Shown: positions 28,706 through 37,053 of the stretch, one piece after another
Layout of the letters: every line of letters begins with the position of its first letter
Numbering within the stretch: the first letter of the stretch is position 1
Assembly: GCF_003940805.1 (NCBI RefSeq)
Contig: NZ_CP034329.1
Location: 1 to 64,000, forward strand
Length of the DNA stretch: 64,000 nt
Direction of reading: 5' to 3'
Origin: Tabrizicola piscis
Lineage (GTDB): Bacteria > Pseudomonadota > Alphaproteobacteria > Rhodobacterales > Rhodobacteraceae
Translations under genes and position numbers: made by a program
The notes under the pieces: generated by a model
The model's input: only the letters and a program-made list of their open reading frames with translations
What the model was told of the DNA's origin: nothing
Database searches by the model: none

Positions 28706-30283
28706 ATGCCGAAGACCGCTGATCTGCTTGAAGAAATTGCTGCGCTGAAGGCGATGCTGATCGCCGCGGATGCGCGCGACAAGCGCAAGGACGAGCGCAT
28801 TGCACATCTGGAAAAGCTGGTCGCGGCCTTCAAGCAGGCGGTCTTCGGCCGGAAATCGGAGAAGAGTAATCCGGACCAATTCGAACTGGCGTTGGAAGAT
28901 CTGGAAACGGCCATGGCTATGATCCATGCCGAAGAGGATGCCGAGGATCGCGCCGCCAAGCGCCCCGCCAAACGGCGTTCTGCCAACCGTGGATCGCTGC
29001 CCAAGCACCCGTTGCCCGGCAACGGTTTGCTTGCAAACCGTGAGAGGGGGCCGCGCATCGAAGAGGTCATCGAACCGGACAGCCTGACTTGCGCCTGCGG
29101 TGGTTGCCTGCATTGCATTGGCGAGGACGTGTCGGAACGTCTCGACATCGTGCCCGCCCAGTTCCGTGTCATCGTCATCCGCCGTCCGAAGTATGCCTGC
29201 CGGTCCTGCACCGATGGCGTTGCACAGGCGGCGGCCCCTGCGCGGCTGATCCCGGGCGGCATGCCGACCGAAGCCACGGTCGCCCATGTGGTGGTCAGCA
29301 AGTATGCAGATCACCTTCCGCTTTACCGGCAGGCCCAGATCTACAGCCGTCAGGGCGTCGATCTCGACCGATCCACGCTTGCCGATTGGGTGGGCCGCGC
29401 CGCCTTCGAACTCCGCCCCGTGCATGATGCCCTGATGGCGGACCTGAAGCGATCAACCAAGCTCTTCATGGACGAGACCCGCGCCCCGGTGCTCGACCCG
29501 GGTGCAAGAAAAACCAAGACGGGATACTTCTGGGCCTTGGCCCGTGATGATCGACCGTGGGGCGGTGCAGCTCCACCTGGCGTTGTCTTCACCTATGCTC
29601 CCGGTCGCGGTGGACAGCATGCCGAGCGGATATTGCAGGGTTTTGGCGGCATCCTGCAAGTGGATGGCTATGCCGGATACAACCGCCTGATCGCAGCGGA
29701 CAGGATCGGTCCGGGCATCCAACTCGCATATTGCTGGGCCCATGCCCGCCGTAAGCTGATCGAGATCACCCGCACCGGGCCCGCGCCGATTGCTGAGGAA
29801 GGTGTGGCACTGATCCGCGATCTCTACGCCATCGAGGCCGGAATCCGCGGCCAAGACCCCATAACCCGACTGGCCGTCCGGCAGGATCGCTCCGCCCCGA
29901 TCATCGCCCGCATCGACGACTGGCTGACGCATCACCGCGCCCGCGCCTCGGCCAAATCGCCCTTAGGCGAAGCACTCACCTACATCGCCAAATACCGTGA
30001 CGGACTGGGACGCTTCCTCACCGATGGCCGCGCGGAGATCGACAACAACACCGTCGAACGCACCATCCGCCCCATCGCCCTGAACCGCAAGAACGCCCTC
30101 TTCGCAGGACACGACGCAGGAGCCGAAAACTGGGCCGTCATCGCCTCGCTGATCGAAACCTGCAAGATGAACGGCATCGATCCCCACGCATGGCTGACGG
30201 CAACGCTCACCGCCATCGTTCAAGGCCACAAGCAAAGCCAGATCGACGACCTGCTCCCGTGGAATTACCCCGTCACAGTGTGA
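28706..30283 (+). CDS. tnpC: IS66 transposase (DDE family)
   Basis: This 525-residue transposase has an N-terminal coiled coil (residues 5-45), a zinc-finger-like segment with CACGGCLHC and CRSC, and the DDE catalytic core with FMDETRAPV, LQVDGYAGYN and the late Glu region in AEIDNNTVERTIRPIAL. It ends with the HAWLTATL and DLLPW segments usual for IS66. Nothing suggests inactivation. The stop lies 16 bases before the right inverted-repeat end. Confidence 0.95.
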   Translation: MPKTADLLEEIAALKAMLIAADARDKRKDERIAHLEKLVAAFKQAVFGRKSEKSNPDQFELALEDLETAMAMIHAEEDAEDRAAKRPAKRRSANRGSLPKHPLPGNGLLANRERGPRIEEVIEPDSLTCACGGCLHCIGEDVSERLDIVPAQFRVIVIRRPKYACRSCTDGVAQAAAPARLIPGGMPTEATVAHVVVSKYADHLPLYRQAQIYSRQGVDLDRSTLADWVGRAAFELRPVHDALMADLKRSTKLFMDETRAPVLDPGARKTKTGYFWALARDDRPWGGAAPPGVVFTYAPGRGGQHAERILQGFGGILQVDGYAGYNRLIAADRIGPGIQLAYCWAHARRKLIEITRTGPAPIAEEGVALIRDLYAIEAGIRGQDPITRLAVRQDRSAPIIARIDDWLTHHRARASAKSPLGEALTYIAKYRDGLGRFLTDGRAEIDNNTVERTIRPIALNRKNALFAGHDAGAENWAVIASLIETCKMNGIDPHAWLTATLTAIVQGHKQSQIDDLLPWNYPVTV

Positions 30284-30299
30284 TCGGGACAGCGCTTAC

Positions 30300-30307
30300 C
30301 TATCACG
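30300..30307 (+). repeat. Right 8-bp target-site duplication
   Basis: CTATCACG follows the right end of the IS66 element and matches the left copy exactly. The host gene frame resumes here. Confidence 0.93.
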
Positions 30308-30450
30308 CGGCGCGCAGGTTGGACATCGCGATCAGACCGCTTGACGGGGCGGGGCCGCGGGATGAGCTTCTGGAAGCCTGGCAAGCATCCGAGGTCGGCT
30401 TGCCAAGATGATCCTGTGGTGTCTGGCGCGGCGTGTACCGGGTGGGGATC

Positions 30451-30921
30451 TCACGCCGCCGGATAGCTGGTGAAGACCGTACTGCTTCCGTCCTGACCGA
30501 CCAGGACCACGTCATAAGCCTGACGCTCTGTCTCTGGTCCCATTCCCGGTGAGCCGAATGGCATGCCCGGAACGGAAAGTCCTACCGCCAAGGGGCGTTC
30601 GGCCATCAGCCTGCGGATATCCGCTGCTGGAACGTGCCCTTCGATGGTGTAGTCGCCGATGGTCGCCGTGTGGCAGGACGACAGGTTCTCCGGGATGCCG
30701 CGCTCCCGCTTGTAGGCCGCGAGGTCTTCGACACTGCGCTCTTCAAAGCTGACGTTGAAGCCGTTTTCGCGCAGGTGGCCGATCCAAGCGTTGCAGCAGG
30801 GGCAGCCAAGGTCCTTCACCACATGGATCCGTTCGTCCCCTTCGGCCAGCAAAGGCACAGTGCTCATGGCAAGGATGGCCGGTCCGACAAGAAGGAGAGT
30901 TCGGCGCGCAAGGATCATCAT
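30451..30921 (-). CDS. DUF411 metal-binding protein (copy 1)
   Basis: The 156-residue exported protein has a signal segment (RRTLLLVGPAILAMSTVPLLA) and the DUF411 fold: CPCC in DLGCPCCNAWIGHL, SCHTATIGDYTIEGHVPAADI and the GMPFGSPGM tail. DUF411 proteins are found in copper and metal resistance clusters, and the Cys, His and Met residues probably bind Cu(I). The start could be the ATG at 30921 or 30918. A second DUF411 gene lies at 34343. It faces the remnant of the IS-split gene and lies downstream of the lipoprotein gene. Confidence 0.88.
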   Translation of the reverse strand: MMILARRTLLLVGPAILAMSTVPLLAEGDERIHVVKDLGCPCCNAWIGHLRENGFNVSFEERSVEDLAAYKRERGIPENLSSCHTATIGDYTIEGHVPAADIRRLMAERPLAVGLSVPGMPFGSPGMGPETERQAYDVVLVGQDGSSTVFTSYPAA

Positions 30922-31012
30922 ATGCCCCATTTTATGTGTCTTTGCAAAATACTGCCAAAGGCCGGGCGTGGCGAGCGTAGTATGGCTCCCAATAGGCTTG
31001 ATCACTAAGAAA

Positions 31013-31624
31013 CTACTGAAGACGCGCGTCCCCGGCCTGCACCAGAAGGACGCCGTGATTCTCATCTGCGTCATCGTCCGTAACCCGGCGGGTCTGAACG
31101 CCCTGCAAATCTGCGAAACCTTCCATCATCCGTTTCGGAAACCAGGTCATTGGCAGGCTTTCGAAGCCGGGAACGCCGTCAAGTACGCGCGATATTGCAA
31201 TTGTGCAGTTCGCCTTGGGCACCGCGCCGTACGCTTTGGCACGCGCCATGATCAGGTCCGCAACTTCTGGCGAAACCATGATCGTCTGCTCAACAACGTC
31301 GTAAGTTTCGCGGGCATGGTAGTCGATGTAGAAGTCGACCATCTTCGGCGTGATCCCGAAATGGACATCGTTGCGCTCCGGAAGCTTCGGATGTCGCCAG
31401 GTTCCCGCCGGATCGAAGAGGACACGCTCTGAGCCATTGATCAAAAGCCCGGCATGCGCACCGGTGCCGCTGCGGGTCGACAGGACGGTATAGAGCGTGA
31501 CCGAGGTCGGGCCGACATGTTCATAGCGCGCCTCGGCCACGGCCTCATCAGGGGCCCAAATCGGTTCGGCGCCGCAGGCGGACAGAAACAGAGGTGCGAA
31601 AAGGGCGAAGAACAATCGTTTCAT
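31013..31624 (-). CDS. Lipoprotein of unknown function
   Basis: The 203-residue product begins MKRLFFALFAPLFLSACGAE, with a clear lipobox (LSAC), so it should be lipidated by the Lgt-LspA-Lnt pathway. The rest is a mixed fold with VLFDPAGTWRHP, HFGITPKMVDFYIDYHA and a single later Cys in KANCTIA. The pattern is reminiscent of small papain-like or DUF4105-type hydrolases, but I cannot confirm a family. It lies upstream of the DUF411 gene with a 91-base gap. Confidence 0.8.
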   Translation of the reverse strand: MKRLFFALFAPLFLSACGAEPIWAPDEAVAEARYEHVGPTSVTLYTVLSTRSGTGAHAGLLINGSERVLFDPAGTWRHPKLPERNDVHFGITPKMVDFYIDYHARETYDVVEQTIMVSPEVADLIMARAKAYGAVPKANCTIAISRVLDGVPGFESLPMTWFPKRMMEGFADLQGVQTRRVTDDDADENHGVLLVQAGDARLQ

Positions 31625-31807
31625 GGCGTGTCCCGTCAGATCATTGATAGTTTTCGCGACCTTCGTTCGGCTGCCAGTAAACTCTGCGCTATCAAGTCAA
31701 CACGAAGGAAAACGCGGCAATTCTGCTGCAGTCGATGCTATGGCCATGTGGTCCAGACACCAAACTGTCAGATGACGGGACCAGACCACGCTGATACAAG
31801 CGAGAGC

Positions 31808-32164
31808 ATGACCCGTTCGTCGTTTCCTATGCGTGCATTGATCCTCGCCGCCTATCTTCTGGCGGCGATCCTGCCGATGCTTGCCTTCGCGGATGGCCGG
31901 CAACAGTCTCAGGCAGACCATGAGCAAATGATGGCGATGGCTGGCCATGTCGCGCATATGTCATCCGCAGGCAGCCCGATTGACGATGCACAACGTCTGC
32001 TTTGCCAGCAACATTGTCTTTTTGCAGCCGCAGCTCTTCCCGCACTAAGCCCGGGCGTCGTCGCCATCGCGCGTTCGGTTAAAATCAACCTGAACAACGA
32101 CCTGCTGGCCGCATCGCTGGCGCTCCCGCCACCTGGCCCACCTCCGAAACGCACGTTGATCTGA
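31808..32164 (+). CDS. Small secreted Met/His/Cys protein with PPPxRT tail (C)
   Basis: The 118-residue product has a signal peptide (ALILAAYLLAAILPMLAFA), a Met/His-rich part (DHEQMMAMAGHVAHM), a Cys pair in LCQQHC and the end PPPGPPPKRTLI. It shares the plan of proteins A and B. The start at 31808 is not firmly set; ATG 31829 is an alternative. It lies 62 bases upstream of multicopper oxidase copy 2 and is likely cotranscribed, which ties the family to copper. Confidence 0.65.
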   Translation: MTRSSFPMRALILAAYLLAAILPMLAFADGRQQSQADHEQMMAMAGHVAHMSSAGSPIDDAQRLLCQQHCLFAAAALPALSPGVVAIARSVKINLNNDLLAASLALPPPGPPPKRTLI

Positions 32165-32226
32165 CACTATGGTTCCGCTTTGTCGGGGCCTTCAGTCTTT
32201 TCACGTTGCGATACAGGAGAATTCGC

Positions 32227-33702
32227 ATGATTACGCTCTCTCGCCGCGGCTTTCTGGCCGCTTCTGCGGCTACTGCCGCCTCACTTATGCTGGCTTCGCG
32301 CGCCCGTGCCCAATCAGCCCGCATATCGCTGACGGCGACGACCCGGACGCTCGATGTTCGGGGCAGGGCCGCCACCGTCTGGGGGCTGATGGACGGCAAC
32401 GGCCGGTCTGGATTGGTCCTGGACCCGGGTCAGGCATTCGCCGTCGATCTGACGAACACTTTGGTTGAGCCGACCATCATCCATTGGCACGGACAGATCC
32501 CGCCAAACGCTCAAGACGGCGTGCCGGACATGCCCATGACCACGCTGCAACCGGGCGAAAGCCGCGCCTATGACTTTGCCGCGCGCCCGGGTACCCATTG
32601 GATGCATGCGCATATCCCCGCGCATGAGATGCTGCTGCTGGCCGCGCCTTTGATCGTGCGGCGACCCGAGGACGTTGCGGCCGATCGGCAGGACGTGACG
32701 CTGTTCCTGCACGACTTTTCGTTCAAGCCGCCTGCGGAGGTGCTGGCAGAGATTACGGGTGGCGCGTCAATGGCCGGCATGGACCATGGCCAGATGGCGC
32801 AAGGAGGAATGGACCACTCTGGCATGAACATGGGCGCAGTGGGTCAGGGAGACATGATGTCCATGCCGGGCATGGACGGCATGGCTATGGACCTGAACGA
32901 CTACAACTTTGATGCCTACCTTGCCAATGACCGGACGCTGGACTACCCCGAAGTCGTCCAAGTGGACAAAGGCAGCAAGGTCCTTGTTCGGGTGATCAAC
33001 GCGGCCGCCGCGACGGTGTTCTGGATCGACACCGGCGCGCTAACCGGGCGGCTGGTCGCCGTGGACGGCGAGCCGGTGCAGCCTCTTCCTGGCAGCCGAT
33101 TCGGAATCGCGATGGGTCAACGGCTCGACATCGAGCTTGATGTTCCGGCCGAAGGCGGGGCATTCCCGGTCCTCGCCTTGCGCGAGGGTGCAAGAGAGCG
33201 GACGGGTCTCGTCCTTGCGACGCCGGGGGCCACGGTGACGAAGGTCGCCGACATGTCCGACGCCGACCATCCTGCCTTCAGCGCCGATCTGACGCAGGAA
33301 GCGGTCCTGCGCGCCGTCACCCCACTGCCAGAGCGCGCGGCATCGTCGCAGCCGATGTTGATGCTGGGCGGTTCGATGATGCCCTATGTCTGGACCATCA
33401 ACGGGCAGACCTGGGGCAAACATTCCCCGGTGACCGCGAAAACCGGCGAGCGTGTCGAGATCATGTTCCACAACATGTCAATGATGGCACATCCCATGCA
33501 CCTGCATGGCCACGCTTTCCAGGTGGTCGGCGTGGGCCAGACCCGGATCGCGGGTGCTGTTCGTGACACCGTTCATGTGCCGCCGATGGGGATGGTGACG
33601 GTCGCGGTGGATGCGGGTGAAGCGGCGCGGTGGATGCTGCATTGCCATCACATGCCGCATCTCTCGACAGGCATGATGACTGAGTTCGCGGTTTCGGCCT
33701 GA
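32227..33702 (+). CDS. Multicopper oxidase, Tat-exported (copy 2)
   Basis: This 491-residue oxidase is a close paralogue of the one at 924, with the same length and the same Tat signal (SRRGFLAAS). All copper motifs are kept: HWHG, HWMHAH, HPMHLHGH and HCHHMPHLSTGM. The Met/His-rich insert reads GMDHGQMAQGGMDHSGMNMG. AGGAG precedes the ATG at 32227, so the ORF start at 32206 is not used. It should detoxify periplasmic Cu(I). Unlike copy 1 it is followed by an intact TlpA-like gene, and it is preceded by small secreted protein C. Confidence 0.94.
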   Translation: MITLSRRGFLAASAATAASLMLASRARAQSARISLTATTRTLDVRGRAATVWGLMDGNGRSGLVLDPGQAFAVDLTNTLVEPTIIHWHGQIPPNAQDGVPDMPMTTLQPGESRAYDFAARPGTHWMHAHIPAHEMLLLAAPLIVRRPEDVAADRQDVTLFLHDFSFKPPAEVLAEITGGASMAGMDHGQMAQGGMDHSGMNMGAVGQGDMMSMPGMDGMAMDLNDYNFDAYLANDRTLDYPEVVQVDKGSKVLVRVINAAAATVFWIDTGALTGRLVAVDGEPVQPLPGSRFGIAMGQRLDIELDVPAEGGAFPVLALREGARERTGLVLATPGATVTKVADMSDADHPAFSADLTQEAVLRAVTPLPERAASSQPMLMLGGSMMPYVWTINGQTWGKHSPVTAKTGERVEIMFHNMSMMAHPMHLHGHAFQVVGVGQTRIAGAVRDTVHVPPMGMVTVAVDAGEAARWMLHCHHMPHLSTGMMTEFAVSA

Positions 33703-33711
33703 CGACGATCC

Positions 33712-33736
33712 GGGCCCGCAGATTGCCTGCGGGTCC
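33712..33736 (+). promoter_or_regulatory. Hairpin between oxidase copy 2 and tlpA
   Basis: An inverted repeat (33712-33721 with 33727-33736, one mismatch, 5-base loop) lies nine bases after the oxidase stop. It matches the position of the hairpin behind copy 1 although the bases differ. Confidence 0.45.
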
Positions 33737-33760
33737 GACCTTCCGCGAAGGGAAAAGCCA

Positions 33761-34282
33761 ATGCCTGTTCAGATGGGTCGTCGACCTCTCCTTGTCGGTC
33801 TTGTAGCGGGCTTCATTGCGGGGCCCGCCCAGGCGCGGCCGCCTTTCCGGCTGCGAAAGGACCCGCAGCCTCTGCTTTCCCCGCCTATCCAGGATGAAGC
33901 AGGAACCACCAGGGTTCTTGGGGACTTTGCCGGGCGTGTGATCCTTCTGAACATCTGGGCGACGTGGTGCCCGCCCTGCCGGGAAGAGATGCCGGCACTC
34001 GACCGTTTGGAAGGGCTGCTTGGAGGCCCGGATTTTGCGGTGCTACCCCTTTGCATCGACGAGGGCGGGATCGAAAGGGGCCGAGGTTTCTATGATGAGA
34101 TCGGGCTTGTAAACCTACCGCTCTACTGGGCGGAACCGCTGCGGGTTCAACTGGCTTTGGCCTTCATCGGACTGCCGACGACGCTTCTGATCGACCGCGA
34201 GACGCGTGAAATCGGGCGGCTTCAGGGCCCCTTCGACTGGGGAAGCGACGAGGCTGTCCGTCAGATATCGGATCTGCTTTGA
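33761..34282 (+). CDS. TlpA-like periplasmic thioredoxin
   Basis: The 173-residue exported thioredoxin-fold protein has a short signal (PLLVGLVAGFIAGPAQA), the redox motif WCPPC in WATWCPPCREEMP and the cis-Pro segment GLPTTLLIDRE. Relatives reduce periplasmic disulfides, some of them in copper-protein assembly such as CuA sites. AAGGGAAA lies upstream of the ATG. Its homologue behind oxidase copy 1 is a pseudogene, so this is probably the sole working copy of the pair. Confidence 0.9.
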   Translation: MPVQMGRRPLLVGLVAGFIAGPAQARPPFRLRKDPQPLLSPPIQDEAGTTRVLGDFAGRVILLNIWATWCPPCREEMPALDRLEGLLGGPDFAVLPLCIDEGGIERGRGFYDEIGLVNLPLYWAEPLRVQLALAFIGLPTTLLIDRETREIGRLQGPFDWGSDEAVRQISDLL

Positions 34283-34342
34283 TCGGTCGCCATTCCCTTG
34301 ATTAAATCCCTGCCTAGCCCGTTGGGTTCGAAGATGGACAGA

Positions 34343-34819
34343 TCAGGCTGCCTGATAGCTCGTGAAGATCTCGAGACTTCCATCCCGGCCAACCAGCAGG
34401 ACGTCATAGGCGTCCCGACTGTCTTCTGATCCCATGCCGGGGGAGCCGTAAGGCATGCCGGGCACGGCAAGACCAACTGCATCAGGACGCTCGTCCAGGA
34501 GCCTTCGGATGTCCGCAGCCGGGACATGGCCTTCGAGAGCATAGCCGTCAACGGTCCCCGTGTGGCAGGAAAATGCCTTTGCTGGAATGCCCTGGTCCAT
34601 CTTGAAGCGGATCAGCAACGTTCCCATCGACACCTCATCCGTAACCGTGAAGCCTTGCTCCCGCAGATAGTCGACCCATGCTTCACAGCACTCGCAGCCA
34701 CGCCCCTTGACGACATGGATTGGCGGTTCTTCCTCTGCCTGAGCTTTGGCGGCAGGGGTTACGGCAAAGGCTGTTGCTGCAAGGATGACCTCGCGGCGGC
34801 CGATACGAAATTCCGTCAT
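34343..34819 (-). CDS. DUF411 metal-binding protein (copy 2)
   Basis: The 158-residue exported protein has a signal segment (REVILAATAFAVTPAAKAQA) and DUF411 motifs: CECC in GRGCECCEAWVDYL, SCHTGTVDGYALEGHVPAADI and GMPYGSPGM. Metal binding by the Cys/His/Met set is expected for the family. Its start overlaps the M23 peptidase stop by 4 bases, so it is the last gene of a minus-strand operon that carries Sco and PCuAC genes. It converges with the TlpA-like gene. Confidence 0.9.
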   Translation of the reverse strand: MTEFRIGRREVILAATAFAVTPAAKAQAEEEPPIHVVKGRGCECCEAWVDYLREQGFTVTDEVSMGTLLIRFKMDQGIPAKAFSCHTGTVDGYALEGHVPAADIRRLLDERPDAVGLAVPGMPYGSPGMGSEDSRDAYDVLLVGRDGSLEIFTSYQAA

Positions 34820-35979
34820 CCGCGTTCTCCGTCAGTTCCTGAAATGAAGCCAGTTTCGCTGCGCCAAGTGGCGAGCGCATTGAGATCATCTGCCGAAGCG
34901 ATCTCCTGTTCCGGCAAGGCGTCCTGGTCCTTAGGGTCGACCGGTCTGCCGTCAACACGGACTTCGTAGTGAAGGTTGGGGCCGCTCACGAGACCTGTCG
35001 CCCCGACCGCGCCAATCTCGTCTCCAGCCTTGACACGCATCCCCTCGCGAACGCCTTCGGCAATTTCGGAAAGATGTGCATAGCGCGTGACGACCCCGCC
35101 GCCGTGATCGATGTCGATCGTGGTGCCATAGCCACGGATCGTACCCGCAAAGGTCACCCGCCCGGCGCCGGTCGCCGAGACTTCGGTTCCCACGGGTGCC
35201 GCGTAATCAATCCCGGTATGCATGCGAACCCCACCCAACACGGGATGGTTCCGGCGCCCAAAGACGGACGACAGTCGTGCACCAAGGATGGGTGCCGCTG
35301 AACGCTGCACGGCTTCGCCATCTTCAAAGACGATGATCGGGCCGGCGGCTTCGGTCGCAACGAGTTCGAGGACGCGATCAGTAAGCTCCAGCCGAGCGTA
35401 ACTCAGGCGCGGCTCTCCCGCGATGGTGCCATCGGGAAGCTGATCTTCCTGCCAGACCAGCGCGAAGGTCTCTCCACCTTTGAGGTCGCGCCTGAAATCG
35501 ACCTGGCCCGCAAGAAGTGCGGTTAGGTCAACCGCAAAGCGTTCCGGTGCATTTCGGGCCGTCAAGGCGTCGTAAAGGGTTCCGTTGAGGGTCAAGGTCT
35601 CACTCCGGTGCATCACACGAACCGGTGGGTCAAGCCGTTGTGCTGCTATCAGCCCGTCGAAGGTGAGAGCAATTTCCACTCCATCTTCCACGAACAATGA
35701 AAGGCGTGTCAGCGATGCCGGATCAGCGGACGCCGCAGTCCATTCGATCCGGTGGCCAGGTCGCAGGTCCGTCAGATCATACACTCCCGAGAGTGCCAGT
35801 GCGGCTTCTGCCCGGATCGTCGGGGGGACTCCAGCGTGTCCAAGGACACTGTCCAAAGTGTCACCGGCGGCGATTATCGCTTCGAATGCCATCGGCAAAT
35901 GCGCCGTCGGAGGATCTGCCACTGCCTGGAGCGGGGCGAGAGATGCGACAGCAAGGATCAGAAATGCAGAGCGGATCAT
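34816..35979 (-). CDS. M23-family metallopeptidase
   Basis: This 387-residue exported zinc endopeptidase has a signal peptide (ALILAVASLAPLQAVA region, residues 1-20), a middle domain resembling OapA/CsgA-like N-domains of M23 proteins, and the C-terminal LytM domain. Zinc ligands are visible in MHTGIDYAAP and the HxH-like HYEVRVDG. It should cut peptide cross-bridges in peptidoglycan. The start at 35979 is chosen because it begins the signal peptide; the longer frame overlaps the Sco gene. Its place among copper-delivery genes is unusual. Confidence 0.88.
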   Translation of the reverse strand: MIRSAFLILAVASLAPLQAVADPPTAHLPMAFEAIIAAGDTLDSVLGHAGVPPTIRAEAALALSGVYDLTDLRPGHRIEWTAASADPASLTRLSLFVEDGVEIALTFDGLIAAQRLDPPVRVMHRSETLTLNGTLYDALTARNAPERFAVDLTALLAGQVDFRRDLKGGETFALVWQEDQLPDGTIAGEPRLSYARLELTDRVLELVATEAAGPIIVFEDGEAVQRSAAPILGARLSSVFGRRNHPVLGGVRMHTGIDYAAPVGTEVSATGAGRVTFAGTIRGYGTTIDIDHGGGVVTRYAHLSEIAEGVREGMRVKAGDEIGAVGATGLVSGPNLHYEVRVDGRPVDPKDQDALPEQEIASADDLNALATWRSETGFISGTDGERG

Positions 35980-35995
35980 CTGGCAGAATGACCTT

Positions 35996-36598
35996 TCAAC
36001 TGAGGGTTCGGCGGATTTTGGGAACGGCGAAGCGCCGGTCTTCATGGAAGTCGATGATGCTGGCAAAGCGCCCATCGGGGTGGAACAGGAACACACCGGC
36101 GGTGTGGTCCATCGTGTAGTCGCCGCCATCCTTGTCGACACGGCGATAGGTTACGCGAAAATCTGCGGCCGCCTTTGCCACCTCGTCGGCGGGACCCGTC
36201 AACCCGATGATGCGTGGGTCGAAGCTGCTGACGTAGTCCGCAAGGACAGCGGGCGTGTCGCGTTCCGGATCGACCGAAATCAGCGCCACGATCAAACGGT
36301 TCGCGTCGGCTCCCAGATCCTCGAGCCAGAGCGATATGTCGCTCAATGTGGTCGGGCAGACGTCGGGGCACCAGGTGAAGCCGAAGAACACCATGACCGG
36401 GTGACCGGCCCAGTCTGTGGGTCGAACGGACTGATCCCGGTGGTCGGTCAATGCCCAGGACATCTCGCCGATGGGCAAGGGCAGGACCTCGCTGAGAGCT
36501 GGCCTATTGCGCGTGCGATAAGCCCCGACGCCCAGCATGAAGGCGACGGCTCCGATGGCCCCTCCAGCGCCGAGGATTATTGCCCTGCGTCGGCGCAA
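35996..36598 (-). CDS. Sco/SenC-family copper protein (copy 1)
   Basis: The 200-residue membrane-anchored protein has an N-terminal helix and a periplasmic thioredoxin-like Sco domain. The copper site CxxxC is in FTWCPDVCPTT and the distant His is in DYTMDHTAGVF. Sco proteins pass copper or reduce thiols during cytochrome oxidase CuA assembly, and some protect against copper. Its start overlaps the PCuAC gene by 22 bases, which indicates coupling. A second Sco gene lies on the other side of PCuAC. Confidence 0.92.
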   Translation of the reverse strand: MRRRRAIILGAGGAIGAVAFMLGVGAYRTRNRPALSEVLPLPIGEMSWALTDHRDQSVRPTDWAGHPVMVFFGFTWCPDVCPTTLSDISLWLEDLGADANRLIVALISVDPERDTPAVLADYVSSFDPRIIGLTGPADEVAKAAADFRVTYRRVDKDGGDYTMDHTAGVFLFHPDGRFASIIDFHEDRRFAVPKIRRTLS

Positions 36599-37050
36599 TC
36601 CGGACCCTCCGCGCGCAACGAAAGGACATCGACATTCACCGTGACCTCTCCGGCCTTTTCAAAGGTGAGGGTGACCGGAAAGCTGTCGCCTTCCTTCAGG
36701 GCTGTCGTCAGACCCATCAGCATGCCGTGGTATCCGCCAGGCGAAAGCTGCACGCTCTGGCCGGCCGGCACAGGGATGGACATCGCATGCGGCATTGATG
36801 CGATGCCGTCCTGAACGACAGTCTCATGCAGCATCGGCATACCAGCTGCAGGCGTCGCGATGCCAACCAGCGCGTCGTCGGTCGATCCGGTGTTCGTGAT
36901 CTCCACATAGAAGACGCCGGGACGCCCCGCGCCGATGGTCGCCTTGGACCAGGCGTGCTCAACCGTCAGATCGCCGATGGCTACAGTCTCGCAGGCCATC
37001 GCGGCAGGTGCAGAGAGGGTCAGGGCTGCAGCAAGAAGAAAGTGATTCAT
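36577..37050 (-). CDS. PCuAC-family periplasmic copper chaperone
   Basis: The 157-residue exported chaperone has a signal peptide ending AMA and the PCuAC fold. The copper ligands are recognisable as M and H in AAGMPMLHETV and the HxM in GGYHGMLMGL. PCuAC delivers Cu(I) to Sco or directly to the CuA site of oxidase subunit II. It sits between two Sco genes, overlapping one and 3 bases from the other. This is the usual partnership, although no oxidase gene is present in the window. Confidence 0.93.
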   Translation of the reverse strand: MNHFLLAAALTLSAPAAMACETVAIGDLTVEHAWSKATIGAGRPGVFYVEITNTGSTDDALVGIATPAAGMPMLHETVVQDGIASMPHAMSIPVPAGQSVQLSPGGYHGMLMGLTTALKEGDSFPVTLTFEKAGEVTVNVDVLSLRAEGPDCADAGQ

Positions 37051-37053
37051 GGG

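Larger units (their letters stand above)
27795..30299 (+). mobile_element. Complete IS66-family insertion sequence (2505 bp)
   Basis: The element is bounded by terminal inverted repeats beginning GTAAGCGCTGT at both ends and flanked by perfect 8-bp duplications CTATCACG. It holds the three genes usual for IS66 (tnpA, tnpB and the large transposase), all intact, in the order and overlap expected. Undamaged repeats and genes suggest a recent, possibly active insertion. Confidence 0.96.
27251..30411 (+). pseudogene. Secreted substrate-binding-like protein split by IS66
   Basis: The gene starts by ATGA overlap with the DsbA-like gene, has a signal segment (VLWIALSGIAAAH) and runs in frame to 27794, where an IS66 element is inserted. 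Removing the element and one copy of the duplicated target restores an open frame that continues from 30308 (AARRLDIAIRPLDG) to a TGA at 30409-30411, giving 215 codons. The restored protein resembles a short periplasmic-binding-protein fold (VVVVLGLKPAADD, FIARYRLAYGKEPGLLAASAYHAARRL, as in ABC substrate-binding proteins), but the family is a guess. The current product is truncated with an IS-encoded tail. Confidence 0.85.

Noticed and set aside
27790-29301. A 503-codon minus-strand frame across the IS66 genes
   Set aside because: It is an antisense shadow of tnpA, tnpB and the transposase, which are all intact on the plus strand.
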